Assembly: GCF_014132355.1 (NCBI RefSeq)
Contig: NZ_BLZO01000057.1
Location: forward strand, 1 to 64,000
Source of the DNA: Okeania sp. KiyG1
GTDB lineage: Bacteria > Cyanobacteriota > Cyanobacteriia > Cyanobacteriales > Microcoleaceae
Reading direction: 5' to 3'
DNA length: 64,000 nucleotides
This document shows, in pieces, positions 18,887 to 29,550 of the stretch. Within the stretch, counting starts at the first letter, position 1; each line of letters opens with the position of its first letter. The notes below the pieces were generated by a model. The model was not told the DNA's origin and did no database searches. It saw nothing but the letters and a program-made list of their open reading frames with translations. The position numbers and the translations under genes were made by a program.

Positions 18887-20037
18887 TGTAGGAAGTGGGG
18901 GAGTAGGGGAGTGAGGGAGTGGGGGAGTAGGGGAGTGGGGGAGTAGGGGAAATTTCTTTGCTCCGCATTCCGCACCGAAAAAATATTCTCTCTCAAAAGA
19001 AGAACATTTTGATTATGGCTAATTATTGCTCTGCTGATTAAATCTAAAAGCATTGACATATAAAGAAAAGTGCCTTTTTGGGGCCTTTAAAAAGTGTGCC
19101 TATTTCAGTCTAAAACGCTCAAAAAGTTAGTATTTTAGGCTCATAGTTGGGCAGAACAATCTTGGGATAATTCTTACCGAATTATTAATTATTAATTATT
19201 AATTATTAAATAATTCTGGTTTAAAGCCTCCTCTTTTAAGGGGAAAAAAGTGGTCGAGGGATGGCGAGGTCTCCTCGCCATATCCAATCGACCAAGAGAA
19301 GAAATAATATTTCCTTATATTCAATCAAGGACGGTTTTAACCAGAGGTAATTATCAATTATCAATTAATGAATCCTACCTCCTCGCTAATTCCCATTTCT
19401 CCTGTATTCCCCTCCCAGGAGGGGCTAGGGGTGGGTTGTATCCTACCCCAGCAAAAAGACTTTCCATACGCAAACCCTAAATATCCTGATATTTTTTACA
19501 AATAATTTAGGATTGCTACAGATTAAAATAAGGTAATCATTCAGCTATTAGCACTCAGCTTTTAGATTTTTCATAAATAATGAATATACACTCTCCCTCA
19601 TCAACGTCAGTTTTTTTCCAATACTTTTAATTATACTTAAATCTATCAATACTAATTCCTGCTCAAAAAATAATAAATTAATAGCTGATAGCTGATAGCT
19701 GATAGCTGATAGCTGATAGCTTACAAAATAAGATTTTAAGATTTATTTATAAAATAACTAAAATTTTAAATAAATATGAAAATTTTAAATAAATATTAGG
19801 GAATTTTACAAAAATTTAGATAAGCTTCAATTAATTTCAATTAATATAACAGAAGAATATGCTACGGTAATAAACCTATAGTATTACAATCAAATTAAGT
19901 AATTACGATCGCTCAGAATTTTATAGAGGAAAACGCGCTCAAGTTAAGTTAGTTTCAATCGCAAAACTGGGGGGTAAAAATTTCAATTAATTTATCAAAA
20001 ATTGGCCAAATTAATCAAAGAATTCTCATAGAAATAT
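18887..20037. repeat. 1.15-kb gene-free region of nested repeats
   Basis: It holds a G-rich GGGGAGTAGGG microsatellite (18892-18950) and a diverged family-5 element (about 19025-19480: CTGCTGATTAAATC on the left, CAAACCCTAA on the right). Within that is a family-6 stretch with TTAATTA heptamers and a stem-loop (TGGTCGA ... GGCGAGG/CCTCGCC ... TCGACCA, 19251-19293). A family-7 element with AGCTGAT heptamers follows at 19533-19724. The last ~300 bp before the cyclase gene are AT-rich and probably hold its promoter, though no clear -10/-35 pair could be assigned. Confidence 0.6.
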
Positions 20038-22377
20038 ATGGCCTTAAGCCCGACTACCACAATGTTTCTGAAATCACTATTCCCCCGTATCAAAGTGAGC
20101 AGTCATATACCTCTACGAGCTATTCTAATAGTACCATTTGTGGTTCAGATTTTTGGGGCTGTAGGTTTAACAGGATGGCTATCTCTACGCAATGGCCAGC
20201 AAGCTGTTAATGAAGTAACAACTCAATTAAGAAATGAAGTTAGTACTCGTATTCAAGAAAGATTAAAAGATTATTTAGAAGCACCAAAGGTTATTGCTCA
20301 AATTAATTGGGATGCTATTAATTTAGGTCATTTGAATATTCAGGATACGGCTAGTTTAACTCAGCAATTTTGGCGACAAAGATTTTTGTTTGATTCGGTT
20401 AATATTTCTGCTATTTATTTTGGTAGCGCTCAAGGAGAATTTATTGGTTTAGGATTTCAAAATAATAATCAATGGCAAATTGGTAGAGCAGGTAAGTCTA
20501 CGAAAGGTAAATTTCATAGCCTTGGTATTGATAATCAAGGAAAACCTACAGAATTATTAGAAATTGGCAATGATTATGACCCCAGAATTAGACCTTGGTA
20601 CAAAAATGCAGTAGAGGCAAAAAAACCAACCTGGAGTGATATTTATGCTGACTTTAAAGAGCTAAGATTGAAAGTTACTTTGGTTCAACCTGTTTATCAA
20701 GATGATAATGAGTTAATAGGAGTAGTTGGAGTTGATTTTGTTCTTTCTCACATCAGAGAATTTCTTCAAAGTTTTAAAATAGGTAAATCAGGACAAACTT
20801 TCATCATAGAACGTTCTGGATTTTTAGTGGCTTCTTCTACTTCTCAAAAACCATTTAGTTTGAAAGATGAAGAAGTCACAAGAATCAAAGCTGAAAATGT
20901 TGATAATTGCCTAATTGGTACTACAGCAAATTATTTAATAAAATATTTTGGTGGCTTTAGTAAAATCAAGCAATCTCAACAATTGGAATTTATACTCAAT
21001 GGCAAGCGACAATTTTTACAAGTAGTACCTTTTTCTGATGGTGAAAATTTAGACTGGCTAATTGTAGTTGTGGTTCCAGAAGAAGATTTTATGGAGCAAA
21101 TTAATGTTAACACTCGTACCACAATTAGACTGTGTTTAATAGCTTTATTCGTAGCAACAGTAATCGGAGTTTTGACTTCTCGTTGGATTAGTTATCCTGT
21201 CATGCGTTTAAGTGCTGCTAGTAGAGAAATTGCTAGTGGAAAATTCGATCGAATAGTTGAAATAAAAGCAGTAAATGAACTAGAAATTTTAGCAGAATCT
21301 TTTAATTTAATGGCAAAACAATTACAACAATCATTTGCTAATTTAGAAAAGACAAATGCTGAACTAGAACAACGAGTGGAAGAAAGAACTGCGGCACTGC
21401 GTCAGTCAGAAGAAAAATTTGCTTTAGCTTTTCAGGCAAGTCCAGAATTAATTACTATTAGTAAACTTTCAGATAATAGGATAATTGAAGTTAATGATAG
21501 TTTTCTGGATATCGCAGGTTATAGTCGCGAAGAAGTTATTGGTAAAACGGGAATAGAATTAAATTTATGGGTAAATATTGAAGAGCGAAGTAATATTTAT
21601 AAAATATTAGAAACTCAGGGCAGAATTCGCAATCAAGAAATTAGTTTGAGGCTAAAGTCAGGACAAGTTAGAATTGGTTTATTATCAGGAGAAGTTGTTT
21701 TTCTTGATGGGCAACTTTGTTTACTTTCAATAGTTAATGATATTACAGAACGGAAGGAAGCAGCAGAAGCATTACGAACAGCTGAAGCAAAATATCGTAG
21801 TATATTTGAAAATTCAATTGAGGGTATTTTTCAAACTACACCTGATGGTTTTTTCTTAAGTGCTAATCCAGCTTTGGCCAAAATGTATGGTTACTCTGAT
21901 TGTTCAGAATTAATTGCTAGTATGAGGAATATTGCAGAACAGTTATATGTTAATCCTAATCGTCGGCAAGAATTTATTGATACTATTAATAAATATGAGG
22001 AAGTATCAAATTTTGAATCACAGATTTATCGTTATGATGGTAGTATTATTTGGATGTCTGAAAAAGCTCGTGCTGTACGGGATGCTAATGGAGAAATTCT
22101 TTACTATGAAGGTACTGTAGAAGATATTACTCTTCGCAAACAAGCAGAGGCAGCATTACGCGCAGAACAAGAAAAGTCTGAGCGTCTACTAATGAATATT
22201 TTACCTGAACCTATTGCATTTAGATTAAAAGAGGATACCAGTGCAATAGCTGATTATTTTGAAAAAGCTACAATTTTATTTTCTGATATAGTCGGTTTTA
22301 CTCCTATTGCTGCGAGGGTTTCTCCAATAGAATTAGTTAATCTGCTCAATCAAATTTTTCTAAATTTGACTATCTAG
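20038..22377 (+). CDS. Membrane sensor adenylate cyclase, N-terminal part (frameshifted)
   Basis: Residues 1-779 of a class III cyclase: TM ~25-47, an extracytoplasmic dCache-like sensor (~50-340), TM ~365-383, HAMP (~384-437), a coiled coil with QRVEERTAALRQSEEKF, two PAS domains (~455-575 and ~585-700), then the start of the catalytic domain (ILFSDIVGFTPIAARV, metal Asp). The frame ends LNQIFLNLTI. Adding one T to the five at 22355-22359 continues it into the catalytic remainder (22359-22796). The protein would make cAMP in response to an external ligand. As it stands the product lacks half the active site. An ATG at 20062 (MFLKSLFPR) is an alternative start. Confidence 0.75.
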   Translation: MALSPTTTMFLKSLFPRIKVSSHIPLRAILIVPFVVQIFGAVGLTGWLSLRNGQQAVNEVTTQLRNEVSTRIQERLKDYLEAPKVIAQINWDAINLGHLNIQDTASLTQQFWRQRFLFDSVNISAIYFGSAQGEFIGLGFQNNNQWQIGRAGKSTKGKFHSLGIDNQGKPTELLEIGNDYDPRIRPWYKNAVEAKKPTWSDIYADFKELRLKVTLVQPVYQDDNELIGVVGVDFVLSHIREFLQSFKIGKSGQTFIIERSGFLVASSTSQKPFSLKDEEVTRIKAENVDNCLIGTTANYLIKYFGGFSKIKQSQQLEFILNGKRQFLQVVPFSDGENLDWLIVVVVPEEDFMEQINVNTRTTIRLCLIALFVATVIGVLTSRWISYPVMRLSAASREIASGKFDRIVEIKAVNELEILAESFNLMAKQLQQSFANLEKTNAELEQRVEERTAALRQSEEKFALAFQASPELITISKLSDNRIIEVNDSFLDIAGYSREEVIGKTGIELNLWVNIEERSNIYKILETQGRIRNQEISLRLKSGQVRIGLLSGEVVFLDGQLCLLSIVNDITERKEAAEALRTAEAKYRSIFENSIEGIFQTTPDGFFLSANPALAKMYGYSDCSELIASMRNIAEQLYVNPNRRQEFIDTINKYEEVSNFESQIYRYDGSIIWMSEKARAVRDANGEILYYEGTVEDITLRKQAEAALRAEQEKSERLLMNILPEPIAFRLKEDTSAIADYFEKATILFSDIVGFTPIAARVSPIELVNLLNQIFLNLTI

Positions 22378-22424
22378 CTGAATTTTATGGTTTAGAAAAA
22401 ATTAAGACTATTGGCGATGCTTAT

Positions 22425-22796
22425 ATGGTAGCAGGTGGGTTGCCAGTACCCCAAGAAAATCATGCAGAAGCGATCGCTAATATGGCATTAGATATGCAGC
22501 AAGAAGTTGATAAGTTTCAAACAGATATGGGCGATAAATTTCAAATTAGAATTGGTATTAATACTGGACCAGTAGTAGCAGGTGTAATTGGTACAAAGAA
22601 GTTTATTTATGATTTGTGGGGAGATTCTGTGAATGTAGCTTCGAGAATGGAGTCTTCTGGAAAAGCTGGAAAAATTCAAGTTACAGCTACTACTTATGAG
22701 CTATTAAAAGATAAATATATTTTTCAGGAAAGAGGTTTAACTTCAGTTAAAGGTAGAGGTAAAATGGTCACTTATTGGTTGTTAGGGAAAAAGTGA
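22425..22796 (+). pseudogene. C-terminal half of the adenylate cyclase catalytic domain
   Basis: This is the continuation of the cyclase after the frameshift; the matching frame is already open from 22359 (SKFDYLAEFYGLEKIKTIGDAYM). It contains the adenine-specifying Lys (KIKTIGDAY) and Asp (YDLWGDSVNVASRMES) positions typical of adenylate rather than guanylate cyclases, and ends WLLGKK. The ATG at 22425 is internal to a conserved strand, so independent translation is unlikely. Confidence 0.7.
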
Positions 22797-22799
22797 TTA

Positions 22800-25365
22800 G
22801 AATTCAAAAGTCAAAAGTCAAAAGTCAAAAGTTAGAACTTAAAATTCAAAAGTCAAAAGTCAAAAGTCAAAAGTTAGAAGTTAGAACTTAAAATTCAAAA
22901 GTTAGAAGTTATAAGTCAGAATAAATGGCTGAAACACCAGTTTTTAGTGAGGTGAGAAATTCTCTTTTTTTTGTCACAGGGATATCTTTAGAAGTCAGAA
23001 GTTAGAAGTTAGAAGTCAGAAGTTAAAACTCAAAAGTTAGAAGTCAGAATAAATGGCTGAAACACCAGTTTTTAGTGAGGTGAGAAATTCTCTTTTTTGT
23101 CACAGGGATATCTTTAGAAGTCAGAAGTTAGAAGTTAGAAGTCAGAAGTTAAAACTCAAAAGTTAGAAGTCAGAATAAATGGCTGAAACACCAGTTTTTA
23201 GTGAGATGGGAAATTCTCTTTTTTGTCACAGGGATATCTTTAGAAGTCAGAAGTTAGAAGTTAGAAGTCAGAAGTTAAAACTCAAAAGTTAGAAGTCAGA
23301 ATAAATGGCTGAAACACCAGTTTTTAGTGAGATGGGAAATTCTCTTTTTTGTCACAGGGATATCCTCGAAACTCAGAAGTTAGAAGTTAGAAGTCAGAAG
23401 TTAAAACTCAAAAGTTAGAAGTCAGAATAAATGGCTGAAACACCAGTTTTTAGTGAGATGGGAAATTCTCTTTTTTTGTCACAGGGATATCCTCGGAACT
23501 CAGAAGTTAGAAGTTAGAAGTCAGAATAAATGGCTGAAACACCAGTTTTTAGTGAGATGGGAAATTCTCTTTTTGTCACAGGGATATCTTTAGAAGTCAG
23601 AAGTTAGAAGTTAGAAGTCAGAAGTTAAAACTCAAAAGTTAGAAGTCAGAATAAATGGCTGAAATACCAGTTTTTAGTGAGGTGAGAAATTCTCTTTTTT
23701 TGTCACAGGGATATCCTCGAAACTCAGAAGTTAGAAGTTAGAAGTCAGAAGTTAAAACTCAAAAGTTAGAAGTCAGAATAAATGGCTGAAACACCAGTTT
23801 TTAGTGAGATGGGAAATTCTCTTTTTTTGTCACAGGGATATCTTTAGAAGTCAGAAGTTAGAAGTTAGAAGTCAGAAGTTAAAACTCAAAAGTTAGAAGT
23901 CAGAATAAATGACTTAAACACCAGTTTTTAGTGAGATGGGAAATTCTCTTTTTTTGTTACAGGGATATCTTTAGAAGTCAGAAGTCAGAAGTTAGAAGTC
24001 AGAAGTTAAAACTCAAAAGTTAGAAGTCAGAATAAATGACTTAAACACCAGTTTTTAGTGAGATGGGAAATTCTCTTTTTTTGTTACAGGGATATCCTCG
24101 GAAGTCAGAAGTTAGAAGTTAGAAGTCAGAATAAATGGCTGAAACACCAGTTTTTAGTGAGATGGGAAATTCTCTTTTTTGTCACAGGGATATCCTCGGA
24201 AGTTAGAATTCAGAAGTTAGAATTCAGAAGTTAAAACTCAAAAGTTAGAAGTCAGAATAAATGACTTAAACACCAGTTTTTAGTGAGATGGGAAATTCTC
24301 TTTTTTGTTACAGGGATATCCTCGGAAGTCAGAAGTTAGAAGTTAGAAGTCAGAATAAATGGCTGAAACACCAGTTTTTAGTGAGATGGGAAATTCTCTT
24401 TTTTGTCACAGGGATATCTTTAGAAGTCAGAAGTTAGAAGTTAGAAGTCAGAAGTTAAAACTCAAAAGTTAGAAGTCAGAATAAATGGCTGAAACACCAG
24501 TTTTTAGTGAGATGGGAAATTCTCTTTTTTGTCACAGGGATATCCTCGGAAGTTAGAATTCAGAAGTTAGAATTCAGAAGTTAAAACTCAAAAGTTAGAA
24601 GTCAGAATAAATGGCTGAAACACCAGTTTTTAGTGAGGTGAGAAATTCTCTTTTTTTGTCACAGGGATATCTTTAGAAGTCAGAAGTTAGAAGTTAGAAG
24701 TCAGAAGTTAAAACTCAAAAGTTAGAAGTCAGAATAAATGACTTAAACACCAGTTTTTAGTGAGATGGGAAATTCTCTTTTTTTGTTACAGGGATATCCT
24801 CGGAACTCAGAAGTTAGAAGTTAGAAGTCAGAATAAATGGCTGAAACACCAGTTTTTAGTGAGGTGAGAAATTCTCTTTTTTTGTCACAGGGATATCTTT
24901 AGAAGTCAGAAGTTAGAAGTTAGAAGTCAGAAGTTAAAACTCAAAAGTTAGAAGTCAGAATAAATGACTTAAACACCAGTTTTTAGTGAGATGGGAAATT
25001 CTCTTTTTTGTCACAGGGATATCCTCGGAAGTCAGAAGTTAGAAGTTAGAAGTCAGAAGTTAAAACTCAAAAGTTAGAAGTCAGAATAAATGACTTAAAC
25101 ACCAGTTTTTAGTGAGATGGGAAATTCTCTTTTTTGTTACAGGGATATCCTCGGAAGTCAGAAGTTAGAAGTTAGAAGTCAGAATAAATGGCTGAAACAC
25201 CAGTTTTTAGTGAGATGGGAAATTCTCTTTTTTGTCACAGGGATATCCTCGGAAGTTAGAAGTCAGAAGTTAGAATTCAGAAGTTAAAACTCAAAAGTTA
25301 GAAGTTAGAATAAATGACTTAAACACCAGTTTTTAGTGAGATGGGAAATTCTCTTTTTTTGTCAA
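22800..25365. repeat. 21-copy minisatellite with long and short units
   Basis: Twenty-one copies of a core AAACACCAGTTTTTAGTGAG ... GAAATTCTC-T(5-7)-GTCACAGGGATATC occur between 22924 and 25313. Unit starts are spaced mostly 125-129 bp, with five gaps of 98-99 bp. The linkers are runs of heptamers (AAGTCAG, AAGTTAG, AAGTTAA, AACTCAA), and short units lack exactly four heptamers (28 bp). Two core variants alternate irregularly: ATGGCTGAAACACC and ATGACTTAAACACC. Each core carries GAGAA-A-TTCTC (or GGGAA) followed by a T-run, which looks terminator-like. It starts right after the cyclase gene. No conserved long ORF runs through it, and it is not a CRISPR. Confidence 0.85.
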
Positions 25366-25574
25366 ACGAACATCTTCTGTAAAGTCTTTTTATCGCCCTT
25401 ATTATTCGTAGTATTCTTTTTTCAAATTGGTACAATATCATGTCCCTTGAGGTGCGTTTGTGTAAACCCAAGCATGAATATATATAAGAAATTTAAGTTT
25501 TCTTTCTTGCTCTTAAGCCTTCCTTTCCTGCCTCTACCTTCTACCTTCTTCCTTCTTCCCCCTTCCTTCTTCCT

Positions 25575-26084
25575 TACCTTCGCTATACAATTTAAAAAAT
25601 ATTCAATCCTTGAATTGACTCACTTAAAATTGCCAAAATCTTAGAAATATTTATATCTTCTGCATCCTCAATGACTAATTATTCTCGATCAATTTCCACA
25701 GTTTAAAACTCAGAAAAAACCAGATTTTTTCTACCTCTTCCCTTTTCCTTCTTCCTTGTTCCTGTGATTATAGAAATTATATAGCAGTCGAAGCAAAATA
25801 CCCGGAAATATCAACAGTTTAAAACTCATAAAAAACCAGATTTTTCTTACCTTCTTACTTCTTCCCTCTTCCCTCTTCCTTCTTCCTTCTTACTTCTTCC
25901 CTCTTCCTTCTTACTTCTTCCTTCTTCTTTACCTTCGCTATACAATTTAAAAAATATTCAATCCTTGAATTGACTCACTTAAAATTGCCAAAATCTTAGA
26001 AATATTTATATCTTCTGCATCCTCAATGACTAATTATTCTTGATCAATTTCCACAGTTTAAAACTCAGAAAAAACCAGATTTTT
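25575..26084. repeat. 155-bp direct repeat pair with CT-rich heptamers
   Basis: The stretch from TACCTTCGCTATACAATTT to AACCAGATTTTT at 25575-25729 recurs almost identically at 25930-26084. A partial third copy of its end (GTTTAAAACTCATAAAAAACC) is near 25810. The intervals are filled with TTCTTCC heptamer runs. I see no gene between 25366 and 26137. Confidence 0.65.
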
Positions 26085-26137
26085 CCTTCCTTCTTCCTTC
26101 TTACTTCTTCCCTCTTCCTTCTTCCTTCCTCCTTCTT

Positions 26138-27343
26138 CTACTTTAAATTTGATAGATAAGTAGCCTTAGCGATCGCTTCTAATTTCATTTCTGGAGGATA
26201 ACAACCTTCTGTTTTAATACGCTTAATTTCTGCCTCTGAAATCTTCAATTTTAAGTATCTATTTATTGCCCGAACAATATCACCCCGGTCTATTATACCT
26301 GCCACTGCTCCAGCAGGAGAAAGAACAGTTATATGTTTTTGCTGATGAAATTCCATACTATTAATAACTTCCACTAAATTAGCTTTCTCCGAAACAGTAA
26401 CTATCTGATTTAGCGGACATATAATCATCCTTAAAGTTTGAGTATCCCAATAACTCCGTTCAATAAAATCAATAGCATCAGAAGAAACTAAACCAAGATA
26501 ACGACCCTGACTAGCAGCAAAATAAATAGAAAATTTAGAACTTTTCAAAAAATATTTATCTGAGAATTGACTCAAAGTCAAATTTGCATCTACCACACGA
26601 AAATCTCGCGTCATTACTTCTACAGATTTAATTTTAATTAACACTTCTTGTAAATCAATTATCCGATGATAAAATTTGGCATTACGCAGAGCAAACCAAC
26701 CAATTAAAGCCAGCAAAAAACCACCATAATTCTGAGTTACTAGCACTAAAACTGACCCCAAAATAATTCCTAACCATCCTAAACCTTGACCACTTTTAGC
26801 CGCCCATCTTACCCCAACAAAACGACTACCAGTTATTTTCCAAATAGCAGCTTTTAATACTTGTCCGCCATCTAAAGGTAAACCAGGCATCAGATTAAAA
26901 ATAGCTAAAATCAGATTAATTTCTGCTACCCGATTTATTAGTTCACCAACCAAGCTTGATGTAGAAAAAAAAAGGCTAGTTAAACCCAATAAAAAAAACA
27001 AAACCAAACTCACTAAAGGTCCAGCGATCGCCACTTGAAAAGCTTCTCCAGGAGTTCGATATTCTCGGTCTATTCCAGCAATTCCACCAAACAAAAATAA
27101 CCTGATAGAATTAACTTTAATACCTTGAGAAATAGCAACTAAACTATGAGCTAATTCGTGTAATAATACAGAAAAAAACATTAGTAGAGCAATTATTAAT
27201 CCAGCTCCACAAGCTAAAAATAACCCCCACTCTTGATAGTCTTGCCTATTAATATATGTTATCCACAGTAAAATTACGAACCATGAAGAATCCAAAAATA
27301 AAGGGATACCAAATAAATTGCCAATTCGCAAATCTGACTGCAT
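26138..27343 (-). CDS. Site-2-type membrane metalloprotease with CBS domains (M50 family)
   Basis: The 401-residue protein has several hydrophobic segments. The zinc motif HELAH is at residues 62-66, and the second-site motif NLMPGLPLDGG is at 150-160 with Asp158 as third ligand. This matches the S2P/SpoIVFB-like group in which two CBS domains (here ~235-375) follow the protease. The family cleaves membrane-embedded substrates such as anti-sigma factors or transport precursors; the substrate here cannot be read. The C-terminus ends at the edge of the CT-rich repeat block. The start MQSDLRIGNLFGIPLFLD is typical for the family. It stands alone, convergent to the upstream repeats, about 900 bp from psaK on the same strand. 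Confidence 0.85.
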   Translation of the reverse strand: MQSDLRIGNLFGIPLFLDSSWFVILLWITYINRQDYQEWGLFLACGAGLIIALLMFFSVLLHELAHSLVAISQGIKVNSIRLFLFGGIAGIDREYRTPGEAFQVAIAGPLVSLVLFFLLGLTSLFFSTSSLVGELINRVAEINLILAIFNLMPGLPLDGGQVLKAAIWKITGSRFVGVRWAAKSGQGLGWLGIILGSVLVLVTQNYGGFLLALIGWFALRNAKFYHRIIDLQEVLIKIKSVEVMTRDFRVVDANLTLSQFSDKYFLKSSKFSIYFAASQGRYLGLVSSDAIDFIERSYWDTQTLRMIICPLNQIVTVSEKANLVEVINSMEFHQQKHITVLSPAGAVAGIIDRGDIVRAINRYLKLKISEAEIKRIKTEGCYPPEMKLEAIAKATYLSNLK

Positions 27344-28235
27344 GAAGTTTTATTTGATTATTTATTTAAACTTTTACTTGTTCTAGTCTATATAATTTAT
27401 CTTTTTATTTTTTGGTTTAATACCAATTTGAAAAAATAATGCTATAGCTTTTTTAAATGAAATGTCAAACAAGAGTTGGTTATTTACTAACAGTAAAAAG
27501 TCCGGCAAACCTTCTTACCTTTTGCTTGTTGCTTGTTGGCTAAAAGCGACCAGGTTTTTACGCAACTCAAATGAAATTACTATATATTTAATAACAATTC
27601 CCAAAAGTAATGCGATACTTAGGCGACACTTCAGTTATTAAGTAATTAAAACAGGTTAAATCACTTTTTTGATAATTAGCAGCTCATTTAATATTAATTA
27701 TTCTTATGTTTACTACTCCCCCACTCCCCTACTCCCCTACTCCCACGCTCTCCCACTCAATAAAATGTAGCAAATATTTATCAAATTGGTATAATACTCT
27801 GCCGCCTACATGGTATTTAAAATTGCTTGGGGTTATAAGACACGAAGTGGTAGGTCGTTGACCAAAAAATCAGGTTAATAACCTCCCCTTTGAAGAGGAT
27901 TAAAAAGCGGTCGAGAGATGGCGTTTTGCTACGCAACATATAAAGCGGAGCGGCTATGTCAAGAGCGGGTCTCCTCGCCATATCCAATGGACCAAGAGAA
28001 AATCAAGTTCAATATTTCAATTCACTTTACTTTAACTAGAGGTACTGATAACTGATAACTGATAACTGATAACTGAAATGAGTATCCCCATCCACTTTTT
28101 CGGTCTTTCAGTCCTTCTTTTTTCTTCCTTCTTCTTTCTTCCTTCTTCCTTCTTTTATTAGAAAATCAAAAATGGGGGTATCTCTTCTGTGTGAAAAGAA
28201 TACCCCCTATACTTGTAACTAAAATCAGGTTATAT
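27344..28235. repeat. Repeat-filled gap between psaK and the M50 protease gene
   Basis: It contains a CTACTCCC microsatellite (27712-27755) and a family-6 type element (about 27868-28045). The element's stem-loop, TCGAGAGATGGCG ... CTCCTCGCCAT, is interrupted by a ~43-bp palindrome-rich insert (27927-27970) that is absent from the copy at 19258. GATAACT heptamers (28047-28078) and TTCTTCC runs (28113-28155) follow. No coding sequence is supported. Confidence 0.55.
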
Positions 28236-28517
28236 CTATAGCATACCAGCACTACCAAGCCCTAAAATTATTCCTGCTCCTAAAATATGACCAAAGCTAG
28301 TAGTAGCTAACAATTCTGGTACGCCAAACCCAGTAAAAATAGCTGGTAATGATACTGGTAAATCAGGCCCTTGTCCACGATTGTTCTTTGAAATAGCATA
28401 GTAACCAATTACAATTGCCACTAGGTTGCAGGTTATCATTACAATTGCTACTTTTGGAGACCACTGTGCAGAGAGGGGTTGAGATTGTGCTGCTAAAATT
28501 AAGCAAGAGTAAATCAA
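28236..28517 (-). CDS. psaK: Photosystem I subunit PsaK
   Basis: The 93-residue membrane protein matches cyanobacterial PsaK: WSPKVAIVMITCNLVAIVIGYYAI forms the first helix, and the ending ATTSFGHILGAGIILGLGSAGML is the characteristic second helix. PsaK sits at the edge of the photosystem I core and is involved in antenna association. The start is TTG at 28515-28517, seven bases after a strong AAGGAGA. A stop codon lies just upstream in frame, and the next methionine is inside the first helix, so the non-ATG start is well supported. It is divergent from trpF with a ~180-bp shared promoter region. Confidence 0.9.
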   Translation of the reverse strand: MIYSCLILAAQSQPLSAQWSPKVAIVMITCNLVAIVIGYYAISKNNRGQGPDLPVSLPAIFTGFGVPELLATTSFGHILGAGIILGLGSAGML

Positions 28518-28524
28518 GTTTTTA

Positions 28525-28531
28525 TCTCCTT
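28525..28531 (-). promoter_or_regulatory. Strong Shine-Dalgarno deciding a TTG start (psaK)
   Basis: AAGGAGA on the minus strand precedes the TTG codon at 28515-28517 by seven bases. With an in-frame TAA immediately upstream, it fixes the start. Confidence 0.75.
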
Positions 28532-28698
28532 AAATTACAAAAATTTGGCTATTTGCCTTAAATGTTTGATTTAATCAATTTATGTTTTGCAAATTATCAA
28601 GAAATTTTAGTAAGAAGCTATAATTTGTTTTAATAATTAACAATAACCTTAAGTTTTAATACAAAAATGCACAATTAAGCTCTTAGCAGGTAAAATTA

Positions 28699-29361
28699 AT
28701 GCGCGTAAAAATTTGTGGAATTACAAAACTAGAGCAAGGACAAGCGATCGCTCAAATGGGAGCAACAGCTTTAGGATTTATCTGTGTTCCAACATCGCCT
28801 CGGTATATTACTCCAGAAAAAATCAGAAATATCGTTGTTCAACTACCAAAAAATATTGATAAAATCGGAGTATTTGTTAACTCAGAAATTGATTTCTTAT
28901 CGGAAATAATTATTCAGACCCAATTAACAGGTATACAACTACATGGAGACGAATCTCCAGAATTTTGTCATCAATTACGTCAATCAATACCAGATAATAT
29001 AGAAATAATTAAAGCATTCAGAATCAAATCTCCTCAAGATTTAACAACAGTAAATAGTTATGAAAATTATGTCGATACTTTACTCCTAGATGCTTATCAT
29101 CCAGATAAATTAGGAGGCACTGGTCAAACCTTAGATTGGAAAATTATTAAAGATTTTTATCCCACTTTTCCATGGTTTTTAGCAGGTGGTTTAACACCAG
29201 AAAATGTCACAGTACCAATTCAACAATTAATCATTGAATCTAATCATAAATTCTGTGGTATAGACTTATCTAGTGGAGTAGAAATAGCCCCCGGAGATAA
29301 AGATTTAGTCAAAGTCAAAAAATTATTTGATAGTTTGGCGAAACTGAGGATTAAAGTGTAG
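28699..29361 (+). CDS. trpF: Phosphoribosylanthranilate isomerase
   Basis: The 220-residue TIM-barrel enzyme of tryptophan synthesis converts N-(5-phosphoribosyl)anthranilate to CdRP. It starts [10 protein letters not shown] with the catalytic Cys at residue 6. [20 protein letters not shown] holds the catalytic Asp, and [11 protein letters not shown] and [16 protein letters not shown] bind phosphate. The length is normal. It stands alone without other trp genes, as is usual in cyanobacteria, and is transcribed divergently from psaK. Confidence 0.93.
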   Translation: MRVKICGITKLEQGQAIAQMGATALGFICVPTSPRYITPEKIRNIVVQLPKNIDKIGVFVNSEIDFLSEIIIQTQLTGIQLHGDESPEFCHQLRQSIPDNIEIIKAFRIKSPQDLTTVNSYENYVDTLLLDAYHPDKLGGTGQTLDWKIIKDFYPTFPWFLAGGLTPENVTVPIQQLIIESNHKFCGIDLSSGVEIAPGDKDLVKVKKLFDSLAKLRIKV

Positions 29362-29550
29362 AAAAAACATCAAGTATTATAACTGATACAAGTTTAAAAG
29401 TTTTTGTTTGTAGTTTTGCTCTAGCCCATAAAATATCTATATCTATTTTAGGACTTTAGCCCTACTACAAGCTCTAATTATAACTATTCAACCGGACATG
29501 ATATAAGATTTTAGTAGTAATCAAGATTCAGGTAGGGAAGCAGTCGTTCA
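29362..29550. other. Gap after trpF with a solo family-2 end
   Basis: Nothing coding is seen. ACCGGACATGATAT (29490-29503) is a single right end of the family-2 element without a recognisable partner. Confidence 0.4.

Noticed and set aside
22800-25365. CRISPR array
   Set aside because: The repeat unit is ~126 bp, the 'spacers' are themselves heptamer repeats common to all units, and no cas genes are near.
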